Shown here piece after piece: positions 37,101 through 49,499 of a stretch of DNA of 64,000 bases. The translations under genes and the position numbers were made by a program. The notes under the pieces were generated by a model, which had not been told where the DNA came from, did not search any database, and saw only the letters and a program-made list of their open reading frames with translations. Source of the stretch: Thuidium tamariscinum (lineage: Eukaryota; Streptophyta; Bryopsida; Hypnales; Thuidiaceae). The stretch is from positions 21,249,489-21,313,488 of the forward strand of contig OX344756.2 in NCBI GenBank assembly GCA_947034885.2, in the 5' to 3' direction. How positions within the stretch are numbered: position 1 is the stretch's first letter; the number at the start of each line of letters is the position of its first letter.

Positions 37101-39740
37101 TGTACAATCTTGTCATCTACAGATTGTGATGACATTCACCCTAGAAAGGCCTTGGGGTTTCTCTATATGACTTGTATTTAGCCTCACAACTCTTCAACTG
37201 TGATTGAATATGTAAATTGTGTTATATTGTTATTTACATATGATCATGATCATTGATTTACTTTGCATTGAAAAGTATTTAGTCAATATTTTCCTGATCA
37301 AATACCTCCATATTCATTATATACTATTTAATTGCAAAGGGCTTTTGTGTCCTTTTAGGGTTAATCAAATTTGGAGTTGTTTGGCCACATAGGTTGCAAG
37401 ATTATATCGTTTTAGTGTAGAAAATGGATGCTGAAATTTTCTTAGAAACATGAGAAGGTGAAATTTGATTTCTAAACCTTCTCGAATGAAAAAAAATTTA
37501 AACTATGAAGTTCTTCCAAACAAACGAACTCATTGGTGAAAGAAAGTAACTTATTAGTCAATTGATCCATTGTGTTGCAAAAACAAAAGTCAATGCTTTG
37601 TTCTATTATGATATAAAAAGAATAAACTAGAACAAAAGAAGAATAGAAGAGCAAACTTGGCTTCTAGTTAGTATAAGCAAAGTCAAAGCTTTGTTGTATA
37701 GGATGAAACCACACACAAGGTGGGATAACCACAAGGGTTGGAGACAATGAATTAGTCAGAAATAATTGAACAGAAATTACATACCAACTACTGTGAGACT
37801 ATAATATTGACCATGTGTTTTGCAAGCTATAGTGAATTCTTTAAAGAGATGAAAATTCCGATGTAAAGAGCTTGTGCAAAACAATTAGTACTAGACAAGG
37901 ACTCAAGATCTTTAGAGGTTATAGAAAAAAGCACATGAACTTTAGTAGGCAAATGCCCCTAGACATGTAGATGAACAAAAGTAGACAACAATTAAAGGGA
38001 ACTCTACATCCTTTGAGGAAATCTTCAGGGCTTAAAGAAATGAACAAAAGTGTTCTTAAAACACAATGTAGATAGCTTATAGTCAAATTGGCCAAAAACC
38101 ACTTTGTAGACAAAATGTCAATAATTAAACAAATAACAACCAAGGGGGGCGGGTGAAAGAGGAGAAAATGACCATTCATATAATTACAAAGGACTCTCCC
38201 TCTTCATTTAACTTAAAGAGGCTTCTAGGTTTTACCACTCATTAATAATTACTAAAAAAAATAGCTAAAAAAATGCAAAGTTATTATTGGACCACACCTC
38301 AGTTTTAGAGAAAAGCTCCAAACGACAAATGGATAGTGTCATTGGCTCCAAAAGGACCTATTGGACTCACAACTACCCACACTACTTACTCCCAAGTCAT
38401 TTTGGACTTAAAAAATCCAATCAATTGTCAAAACAAAAAAATATAAAAATCTAGGATGTGATAAAATGTGTGCTTTTAAAGATTTTGACTTGCTTAGAGT
38501 GCTTAGAGCAATTGTGGGTTTAAAATAAGGTTCTTTTTTGGCTGCATATGGATGTTGCAAGATCTAGTTACACCTTAAATTTCTTTAAAATTCACCAAAA
38601 TTTGATGGATGAAATATTTAGGTATTTGTCAATGTTCGAATGCTTTTAAACTTGGCAAGGCACATTGCTATTACAAAATATTCTATCTCAAATTTGGTAG
38701 AATTCTATTGTAATTTCAATAATTTTAAAGAATTTTCCAACCAAAAAGTTCTCTTTTGCATTTTAGAAAAATTTCAGACTATTTAGGTGTCTTCTTAGAA
38801 AGTCCCAAATACTAAATGTAGGCTCATAGTCTTATTCAACACTTTCCACAAAATGCTTGATTTTAATCACTTCTTTTTATATTATCTAATGGAAGGAAAA
38901 TCTTTTGATTGAAAAGAAATCTCTATAAACATATTGTGTCATTGCACTTCTTGCATGCTTAAGTTTCAATTACATCCTCCTTCAATATGTGGTTGTGTTG
39001 ATTCTTATATTATTTAACTTATGCTAAGACCTAATATCCTACTTCTTTCTAAAGTGATTGATAATTTTGGTTTTGGTTGACAACAAGTATATTTAAGTCT
39101 AGAAAGACATTAGAAAGAAGTTAGAGCCTTAGGAGGGGTGCCTTATTTTTAAATTAGGCTAGATTTTTATTTTATTAACTTGAGTGGTTAGTTAATTAAG
39201 TGCATGGGATGAGATGGCTAGAAAATGTTGGCTAAAATTATGACATCTTGATCAAGTTGACTAGCATTGGAGGGAGTAACCTTACTTTCTTGGCTTCCAA
39301 CTACAATGAATTTTTCTCTTTTTTGTGTTTGTTTTGCATCCTTTTGTTGTTTCTTAAAACTAATGTATATCAATACAACTTGCCTTGTGGGAATTATGTG
39401 ATGAATCAAACATCACACTTCCAAGAAATGAAATCAATTGATCAAGATTTTAGATATTGGGGGGAAGCTATGATAGGGAGCATCAAAAATAGCTTGATTA
39501 TTGCAACCCTTTGAAGGAATTTCAAGAATTACCTATAGAAGATATCTTTGTGTCTCATCAGTGACATTTTCAGGGCCTTGTTGAAGTTTGTGATTGATAA
39601 AGTCAAAAATCAAAGGTCATAAGTGTACTAGAATGAGAGTTTGATCAATAGTTTATGTGGTTGTGACTTTGAGAAATTCATATAGTACTTCATGAGGTAT
39701 GTGTGCTTAATTACTTGCAACATGTAGCAATGAATTTAAT
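37100..39740. other. AT-rich intergenic DNA, nothing recognised
   Basis: Low-complexity-leaning AT-rich sequence with no open frame above about 90 codons and no terminal-repeat element that I could delimit. Confidence 0.4.
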
Positions 39741-39744
39741 ATTC

Positions 39745-40720
39745 CTAAAGGACCAAGTTGCGTTTTTTGACAATATAGAAATTTTAGGCATGTACATGTA
39801 ACTAGAGATTTTTTTTTAAAAATTGCCACACAACATAGCACGTGGACAAAGAAAATCTTTTAAGGCCCAAGAATTTTCACAACTTTTAACTACATAGTTA
39901 AAAAGTTATTGTAAGATATGTTTTTTATTTTTCAATTCGGCAATCCGGATAAATTTAAAGAAATCGCTTATTCTCAAAAAGAAATTGAAATTATTTATCA
40001 AGATTTACATATATGTGGAAAGCTTTGAATTATTTCATTTTGATTAATGAGATGAAAAATATGAAGAGAAAGTTATGATGAATTTTAGTTGGTGGGTAGT
40101 TACAAATTTTCTTCTGCAAAGTATACTTTGAAGTCCTTTATTTGATTCCATTTTAAATATTCTTGAAAAAATACACATTGGGTGGAGATTGTTTATTACA
40201 ACATTACAGTAATAATTGGGATTGACATTTTTCAATTTCGAAAATAAATTCTTAACAATTCTATATTTTGAATCAATATCTACTTCTTTCTATTTATTAT
40301 TTTTTTTCTATATGTTGACTAATTCAAAATGATTTGAAAATTTTCAAACATGTAGTCAACTTGACCTGAAGAATAAAATAAAAAAAGCACTAACAATATG
40401 GATTTTTTTTCATACAAATGTAATCTTGTGAAGTGTAGTTGCATTATTTTTCACAAGGCCAAGAATAAGATGTTAGCGAATTCAAATGCTAATATCTTGC
40501 AATCTACATGGTAGAAATTTTTGAAATTTTTTTATACGTCTTTTCAAACCAATGTACTAGAAGATCCTATGGATGCATGTGTCAAAAATGATGTTTTTCT
40601 AAAGTTTGGCACTTATACTAGAAATGGCAATTCTAGAGTGTTTTTGGTTAAACATAGTTAAATTGAAAATGGCAATTATTGCAAATTTTGAGTGCATAGT
40701 GAGAAAAATGAGTTTTCAAT
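39745..40720 (-). repeat. Left arm of a ~0.95-kb inverted repeat pair
   Basis: Read on the - strand this segment follows 45250-46190 almost end to end: CTAGAATTGCCATTTCTA, CTACATGTTTGAAAATTTTC, TCAAATCATTTTGAATTAGT, AATAAAGGACTTCAAAGTAT, TCATTAATCAAAATGAAATA, GCCTAAAATTTCTATATTG and CAACTTGGTCCTTTAGG. Diverged but colinear. No coding sequence. Confidence 0.72.
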
Positions 40721-41244
40721 TCATTTCTAATTGAAATGTACTAGTTGCACACATGGTATGTATTGATTGAACATTAAATTTATTAAGAGACAACACTTAA
40801 GCCATGTATTGATGTCAAAGCTTTAACATTAGATGACACATTGTGAGTTTGTGAGGTTTGTGAAGTTATCTCCCCACTAGAAGGATTTTTGTATTCTATT
40901 TGATAGTAAATTGATATAAATTTGTCAATTACTTTGTCATTGGGAACGTGTTGACTTGGCCACTTATTTGACAAAATTTTGTCAACTTTTTGTCACTTTT
41001 GAATATTTTTTTGTCAACTTCTAATCCTTTATACCCTCCTTTGTGAGTGGGACCATTGCCATGATGAAATGACTTCTAATTAGCAAAAATTAAAGTATTT
41101 CCATTTTTATAAAAAAAAAATAACGAAATTGAATGTGTTGTAAATTTCAACTTTCAAATATTGAACATTAAAAGTAAAGTGAACATAGAGATCATCTATT
41201 GTTTTGCTTTGCTCCATGGACCATTTTTTTTTGTGGTTTGGATG

Positions 41245-41729
41245 GAGAAGAGAAGCTCTTTGTATACACATGGGGTGGTAGGAAGTAGAACAATTGATGT
41301 GAGGTATGTAATTTAGAAGTAGGAGCTCAATTGCTCATAGTTAAGTTTAAAATAGACACTGTATTAAAACTAGAATTTGGACCTCATTTAGGCATAGTAG
41401 AATATCTTTTTACAAAATACTTTGGACTAAAAAGATATGTCCCTTCCAACCCTTCTTTGAAATTTGTCTATAACTGTTGATTGAAGGCTTGAAATGTCAA
41501 GCAAGTTTTTGGAGATAAAACTTGATTTGTTTTCTCATCTTTTCATAGTTCAAAGTTTTTATAAAAATACATTCTACTATGCCTACATGAGGTTTGGAAA
41601 TCTAGTTTTGACACAATGTCTATTTCAAACTTAACTATGAGTGGTTGAGTTCCTACTTCTAAATTACATATCCCACATGGTCTGTTCTACCTCCAACCAC
41701 CCATGTATATACGAAGAGCGTATTCTCTC
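41245..41729. repeat. Long foldback: two ~182-base arms around a ~120-base centre
   Basis: Arm 1 (41245-41426) reads AGAAGCTCTTTGTATACACA, GATGTGAGGTATGTAATTTA, GAAGTAGGAGCTCAA, ATAGTTAAGTTTAAAATAGA, ACCTCATTTAGGCATAGTAG and ACAAAATACTTTGGAC. Arm 2 (41548-41729) is its reverse complement in order: GTTCAAAGT, CTACTATGCCTACATGAGGT, TCTATTTCAAACTTAACTAT, GAGTTCCTACTTCTAAATTA, CATATCCCACATGG and ATGTATATACGAAGAGCGTA. Arms match at most positions. No coding frame. Confidence 0.85.
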
Positions 41730-41857
41730 TAGACAATTCAAATTGAAAAATTGATGCCAAATGGTTCAAGATCACATTGGTATAATACATAAAGAATTCC
41801 TAGGATTTTTGGCAAACCATCTATCTTTACAATCATTTGTTTCTCTTCATGTCATTG

Positions 41858-43243
41858 CACTAGAAGAAAATCATGTCTGCCGCAACCGACAGATATGCAA
41901 CTATCTGCCCTACACAACTTCCCTGCAACTACAACCCTCTGTATTTGCACCAAATTTAATGTTTACACTACTATAATTGCAAAGTAATCGCAAAGTAGTT
42001 ATAGATTGAAGTTTCAAGTTGCATGTAGTTGCAAAGTGATTGTAGGTTGAAGTTTGGATTACAGGAATCTAACAAAAGAATTTATGTGATGTATTCTACA
42101 TCCAAAATTCATTCACACTTGTCCACATGGACCACTTTAGGTTTTGTAGAGTCGAGTGTGTCAAACTACAGTTGAGAATAATCTAAGTTTGACTACAATT
42201 CAACTAGAATGCAACTACTTTGCAACTAGAATACAACTAGAAAATAATTAAATCAAGTTCTATATCAATTGTCCCATCTCAATTGTCAAGAGTACCATTA
42301 GATTGGATGGATAAGAGCTGTAAGTTATACCATCTTTAAGTAATAAAGTTTAATATTACAATTGTAATATTTCTATACTTTGTAGATTTTTACAACTTAT
42401 AGATTTCTACAACTTGCAAATTTCTACAATTTATAGAAATCTACAAATATTTAAAGTATAAAAAATTTTAAAACTTTTGAAATTTAAAGTTTTGTAAACT
42501 TGTGAAATCTATTTAATATCAATATTTGAATTTGATAATCTAAAAAAAGCTAGATCTAAAATTCTAAAATCTACAGATCATTGAGATTGAATTTTTGAAA
42601 TCTACAATCATTAAGATAAAAAAAATCTATAAATCTATAAATCTACAAGTTACAAACTAGTTGCAAAGCAGTCGCAAATTAGTTGCAAAGCAATCACAAA
42701 CTAGTTGCAAAGCAATTGCACACAAGTTGCAAGCAAGTTGCACAAAAGCATTAGGAGAGATTTGAGGGCTCTAGGAGCCGGTGAGTTCCCACAGCCCTAA
42801 ATCTTGTAATCTGCCGTGGGAACGCAGTTCAACAAGGAATTGAGCGACTGCCACGTCATTAACTTCTTCTTTTTTTGAAAAAAAAATTTGGACTTTTTTT
42901 CATATTTCAGGACCCCCCAATTTTTTTATTTTTTTTTGAGAAATTCTGGCTCGACAGCGGCCAGTCGTTCCCAAGACCAGTTTCAGGAACAGTCCTGAAA
43001 TGGCCCATTGGAGACCTCAAATCCCTCCTAATGCAAGTTCTACATCGGAAGGCTTCATCAATGAAGTGTCACGTAGGCTATCTAATGAAAAACAATCTTT
43101 TTGATTTTGCAACTACATTGCAACTAGTGTGACTTGTCCACTGCAACTACAAGCTCCAAATTATCACCCAATTGCAAATGTGTTATGCAACTACAAAACT
43201 AGTTGCTAACCGCAGTCGTAAAAACCTTGATTTTCTTCTAGTA
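41858..43243. mobile_element. CACTA-like non-autonomous element, ~1.39 kb
   Basis: The left end CACTAGAAGAAAATCATG is mirrored by TTGATTTTCTTCTAGTA at the right end. The outermost base pair is C/A rather than C/G, and no clear 3-bp target duplication is seen. Subterminal regions on both sides and the centre (42650-42745) are dense in GCAACTA, AGTTGCA and GTTGCAAAGCAATCACAAAC words, as expected of the subterminal repeats of CACTA elements. No transposase frame, although a ~250-base higher-GC patch (42760-43080) carries a short open frame of unknown meaning. Confidence 0.72.
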
Positions 43244-43678
43244 TCCATTGACAATTATTGTCTTGAAAATGGTGGGGGGTATCAAATATCAACTAAAAAT
43301 TTGACAACTTGACAACAACTTGACAAGTTCTCACAAATTGACTAGATAAGGATGTAAAAACATGGTTGTTGTCATTTCGGACAATTTGTGTCATAAACTT
43401 CTCATCTTGGACTACATTTCCTTATAGTGAAGCTTAAATAGTAAGAAGATATACGACTTTAATGGTTTGAGGACATCCTATGTTTAGAAAAGCTAGTATA
43501 TTGTCATTAAGAGGGAAAAGAAGAATTGCAAAGAATTTTTATTTATTTATGGTTGAATGAAGCATTCTATCCATACAAAAAACAAATAGCAATGTTCAAA
43601 GTAGAGTTGCATTCTATTAAGTGACACTTGAGTACAATGAGTAGCCCACAATGTGAATTGAGGAATTTGATCCTTTAT

Positions 43679-43853
43679 CACTAGTAGAAACTCCAATTTT
43701 TTGTTGATTTGGTGGCATTGATTCGATCACTTTTTGACAAAAATGTGTTGAAGTAAACAAAATTTTGATCAATAGAAAAGTGATCAAAATCAATAGAAAA
43801 GTGATTAGATCAATGCCACCAAATCAACAAAAAACTTGGATTTTCTACTAGTG
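43679..43853. mobile_element. CACTA-like MITE, 175 bp
   Basis: The left end CACTAGTAGAAA, then TTTTTTGTTGATTTGGTGGC and ATTGAT, is mirrored at the right end by ATCAATGCCACCAAATCAAC, then AAAAAAC and TTTCTACTAGTG. Arms are about 45 bases. The centre has another small inverted pair around TTTTGATCAATAGAAAAGTGATC. Flanks TAT and TGT differ in one base. Confidence 0.88.
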
Positions 43854-45249
43854 TGTCTAAACTTTGAAAGGAATGTAAAGCAAGGCTTGCAACATGTGAT
43901 TGAAATTTTACAACATCATGATGAACTTTTGAGACATTTAATTAAGATGCCATCTATATTTGTTGAGAACTCTACCTTGAACAACCACCAAGATTGCAAG
44001 TTGCAGGAAGATGAAGGCCTTGATTGATTCACGAGAAAGAGACAAGCAAGTTGAAGGAAAAATGAACACTCTACAAACAATTGAAATCAAGGACTTTAAA
44101 AAAATGTTGCTCAATTTCATTAAAAATTTTGGGCTAAAATGTAAGACTTATATGAATAGGGGCTAGAGAGTTCATAAAGTGAATTTTATTTGTTGGCATT
44201 AGAAGAAAGGTGAAGACAACACTAATTTGTCCAATTAGGGCATGTGACACTAATTTATCAAAGTCACATTATTTTAAATTACTGAAAGTTAAAATATTAT
44301 CATAATAAAATTCTAAATAATGATACATTGAAGTCACATTAATTTTTCATCCTTACTAGTAGTAGAAAATAGGACAAACGAGGTTTTGCATTGACAACAA
44401 CTACAACCTCAAAAAATTTAATTTAATTAAGAAATTGACTAAATGTGGTGGCACCAAGATTGAGTCAAAATGAGATATCTATAGTCAACAATGGAGGTAG
44501 AGTCTTATTTGCATGTATGCAAAAAAAGATAATTTAAACAAAAGAAAAATTGTTACTATGAAATTTTTTTGTTTGTCTCTCAAGAAGTCTCTGTTTGATT
44601 GTTCTTCTCTTTCAATCCTATTAATAGTTTTCCTTTTATTTCTCCATAGGAATGTCAACTTATCTATATTGTTTTTCCTAATGGTTTGACCTTCTACATT
44701 TGTTAACTTACAAGAAGGTGATATTCTTCATATCAAAAAAAGAAGGTGATAAAAAAATGGGGAAGGAGTTGGGACATTTAGAGTTAATAAAAAAATCCAT
44801 GTAAAGTTATTGATTAATGTTATGTATTAAAACTCTTAAATGAGACAATTAAATCAACAAACCTTCAAGTGCTTATGCCTTAGGGTGTAGCTACTTGGAG
44901 TGGGTACCTTAGATTGAATATAAAGAAGTTTGCATAGCTACTATCTTCAAAAGTAAGTTTGTCCAATTGCAAATGAACCATTTGTAGCCAATATTGTAGT
45001 TGCTTGTTATTTCTAGAAGATTTTGTAATTAAACTTTGTTAACTGAACACTACTCATTTAAATTTCATTTTTTCGGACATTTTTCTTCATCTGACTTTAT
45101 TCATTTTGAAAAGCAATTTGAAAAATTTGAAAACCTCTCTAAGAATTTCTTGCCATTAATCAAAAGTTAAATGTGTGATATTGAATATAAAATTGGTCAT
45201 AAAAAATAGATTAAGAAAGAATCTATTCACTAGGACTTTGTATTGATGC

Positions 45250-46190
45250 AAACAACTATTAACCCCTAAAGTTTTTTGACTATGTTTTCACCAAAACTGC
45301 TCTAAAACTATCATTTCTAGGACAACTACCAAATTTTAGAAAAAAAAACGTTTTTAGAATAATGTAACTGTAGGATCTTAGAGTGCACTAGTTTGAGAGC
45401 ATGTACAAAATTTTTTAGAAAATTCCACCATGTAGATTGTAAGATAATAGTGTTTGAAGTTACACAAATCCCTTTTTTATCATTGCGGAAATCCGGGCAG
45501 CTGCACTTCAGAAGGCCACATTTGTATTGAAAAACATTCAAAATGGTTGTTACTCTTTGGATTCATTCTTCAATTTAAGTTGTCTACATGCTGAAAAAAT
45601 TTCAAATCATTTCGAATTGTACAATATGTACAAAAAGAATAGTAAGTAGAGCAAAGTAGAGAATGATTCAAAACACTAAATTGTTAACAATTTATTTATT
45701 GAATTGAAAAATGACAATCTCAATGGTTCAAATGTTGTACTAAAAAATCTACACCCAATTTTTTCTGTTTTTTTCAAAAATATTGAAAATTGAGTAAAAT
45801 AAAGGACTTCAAAGTTTATTTTAGAATAGAGAATCCATAACCACCCACAAACTAAAAGTCTTCATAACTTTTGACTCATTAATCCAAATGGAATGATTCA
45901 AAGCTTTCCATGTATATATAGATCTATAAAACCAATTTCAAATTTTTATTTCCAAAAACTGTGATTTTTTTTTATCTGACCAAACTACCCGAGTTGAAAA
46001 ACAAACAACATTTTATGCGATAACTTTTCAACCATGTAGTCAAAAATTATGAAAATTATTGGGCTTGAAAGATACTCCTTGTCTACATCTTCTATTAAAT
46101 TTTGGTTTCAAAATATGGAAATCTCTAGTCACACATACCTGCCCAAAATCGCTATGTTGCCAAAAAAAACACTTTGGTCCTTTAGGGTTT
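45250..46190 (+). repeat. Right arm of a ~0.95-kb inverted repeat pair
   Basis: The unit starts ATTAACCCCTAAAGTTTTTT and ends near CTTTAGGGTTTAATGG, so it has inverted ends (ACCCCTAAAG against CTTTAGGGT) flanked by TTA on both sides. That is compatible with a PIF/Harbinger-like non-autonomous element, though the ends are short. Similar starts (AACCCCTAAAG or AACCCCCAAAGGACTA) occur near 17761 and 20717. Confidence 0.68.
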
Positions 46191-46602
46191 AATGGTTGTA
46201 TTGTAAGGGAGAGGCAAAGATTTTTGGGAGGGAGACAGGGCTTTGCAAAATAAAAGCAAAATAGAAAAATCTTTGTGATAATAATCTTTGATTCATAATA
46301 ATAATAGAAATCATTTTTTACTAACATTACAAAGACTAACATACTCTTAGTATTGCAAATGAGACTTTAATTATCTACTATCTTAAAATCAAGAATGCAA
46401 TTTTTTATACCAACCACTTGATGATTGAGGTCTTTCTACAATTGTATTTGTATAACATAATATCGGTAATATTTAGTTGGAAGTGTTTTTGGTAAACTAG
46501 TCAAGAAATAAGAGTCCATATGCTTTTTGTTTTTTGACCCTAAAATGCTAAAACTTTCAATTTTTTTTTATTAATTTGTACAAATCATATGATGTAATTT
46601 TG

Positions 46603-48408
46603 CATATATATATAATATATATAATATAATATATATAATATAATATATATAATATATAATATATAATATATAATATATAATATATAATATATAATATATA
46701 ATATATAATATATAATATATAATATATAATATATAATATATAATATATAATATATAATATATAATATATAATATATATAATATATATAATATATAATATA
46801 TAATATATATAATATATATAATATATAATATATATAATATATAATATATAATATATATAATATATAATATATATAATATATAATATATATAATATATAAT
46901 ATATATAATATATAATATATAATATATATAATATATAATATATAATATATATAATATATAATATATAATATATATAATATATAATATATATAATATATAA
47001 TATATATAATATATAATATATATAATATATAATATATATAATATATAACATATATATAATATATATAATATATATAATATATATTAATATATATAATATA
47101 TATAATATATATAATATATATAATATATATAATATATATAATATATATAATATATATAATATATAATATATATAATATATATAATATATATAATATATAA
47201 TATATAATATATATAATATATAATATATAATATATATAATATATAATATATAATATATATAATATATATATATATATAATATATAATATATAATATATAA
47301 TATATAATATATATAATATATAATATATATAATATATAATATATAATATATAATATATAATATATATAATATATAATATATATAATATATAATATATAAT
47401 ATATATAATATATAATATATATAATATATAATATATATAATATATAATATATAATATATATAATATATATATATATAATATATATAATATATAATATATA
47501 TATAATATATATAATATATAATATATATAATATATAATATATATAATATATAATATATAATATATAATATATAATATATATAATATATATAATATATAAT
47601 ATATAATATATATAATATATAATATATATAATATATATATATAATATATAATACATAATATATAATATATAATATATATAATATATATAATATATAATAT
47701 ATATAATATATAATATATATAATATATAATATATATAATATATATAATATATATAATATATAATATATAATATATATAATATATAATATATATAATATAT
47801 ATAATATATAATATATATAATATATATAATATATAATATATATAATATATAATATATATAATATATAATATATATAATATATAATATATATAATATATAA
47901 TATATAATATATATAATATATAATATATATAATATATAATATATAATATATATAATATATAATATATAATATATATAATATATAATATATATAATATATA
48001 ATATATAATATATATAATATATATAATATATAATATATAATATATATAATATATATAATATATAATATATATAATATATAATATATATTATATATATTAT
48101 ATATATTATATATTATATATATTATATATTATATATATAATATATAATATATATAATATATATAATATATAATATATATAATATATAATATATATAATAT
48201 ATAATATATATAATATATAATATATATAATATATATAATATATAATATATATAATATATAATATATATAATATATATAATATATAATATATATAATATAT
48301 AATATATATAATATATATAATATATAATATATATAATATATAATATATATAATATATATAATATATAATATATATAATATATAATATATATAATATATAT
48401 ATAATATG
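46603..48408. repeat. 1.8-kb pure A/T satellite, TATAATA / TATATAATA units
   Basis: An almost uninterrupted array of TAATATATA and TAATATA units on the + strand. A patch at about 48087-48135 is in the opposite sense (TATTATATA), and isolated point changes occur (for example ATATTAATAT near 47088 and ACATA near 47046 and 47652). Two unit lengths, 7 and 9 bases, alternate irregularly. The long - strand frames of Tyr-Ile repeats are an artefact of the array. Confidence 0.97.
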
Positions 48409-49384
48409 ATACAATTTTAGATATTTTCCAACTACCAAGATTTGGTTTTGCTATGTCTAACTACTAAGGCTCCTAAGTATTCTTACAAATGTTTCTAGTA
48501 GGTATAAGATCTTCATTTGGTCAATACTATGTTTACAAAGTGCAACCGTAGCTTACAAAATATCTATTAAAGATGGTTTGGAAGATGATGATTATAAATT
48601 GATAGTGATGGAGATATGTGAAAGAAGAAAACTCTATAATTACGGTCAATATGTCGATCATTACTATAGCATTCAATCCCAAAGTCCATTAAGATAGAAT
48701 ATTCATTGTTACGTGGGTAATTAATTATCACAATGGACAATTTGGATGAAAACAATTTCAACATCAATAGACAAGATTATTTGACTAAGTAACTTAAGAA
48801 TTTTTGAGTCCTGGTAGACCATCTTGATGGACTAGCCATCTTCTGCAATAAACTAGTTGTTTAATTTGCCAAGATTGGCCATCTAGATGATGGATACAAA
48901 GATAGATCCAACAAAATTCAATGATGCTTCTCACTTTAGGATAAATTGAAGATTTTAAAGAAATTGAAATTTTTATGGCCATCTATATTTAGGGATTCTA
49001 GACATGATCTTGATGTGTCATGATAAATGAATGCAAATAGCCTCCACCACTCTAAGATAGAAAACCTTACCTTTAGTCATGGTTGAATATCCCCCTTTTG
49101 ATGAGCCAAGAGACTCTTAAATCATCATGAAAATTGCTAGTGCTCTTGAGGCTTGGGCCATGGTTTTGACATTGTCCATAGAGACTTGAAGCACAAAATT
49201 TGTTGTTTCAAACTAAAGACAAAGGTTTAGCATTTAAAGAGATTGATTTTGGGTTGGCCCAATTCTTTGAATATGATGATGCATAGACCATATTGTTGGG
49301 AGTCCACTTTGTATAGCTTCCAAAGTCATGGAACACCTTTACAAACCATTGCAAACTTGAGTGGTGATGGGCTGTTCTACCTTA

Positions 49385-49474
49385 CTCCCTATGTCCCACT
49401 AAAAACTTCCCAAATTCTTCCTGCAAAGACTATAAATCAGCCTAATTAAGAAGCTTTTAGTGGGACAGAGGGAG
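49385..49474. mobile_element. Stowaway-like MITE, 90 bp
   Basis: Terminal inverted repeats CTCCCTATGTCCCACTAAAA and TTTTAGTGGGACAGAGGGAG with TA on both outer sides (49383-49384 and 49475-49476). CTCCCTCCGTCCC-type ends and TA duplication define plant Stowaway elements of the Tc1/mariner superfamily. Only 50 bases lie between the arms, so it is a very short derivative. Confidence 0.9.
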
Positions 49475-49499
49475 TAGTTGGTTAACGGTCCTACCATTT

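Noticed and set aside
46557-48438. Long - strand frames of Tyr-Ile-Leu repeats (100-190 codons)
   Set aside because: They are the translation of a pure A/T tandem array, which has no stops on that strand in any register for long stretches. Not genes.
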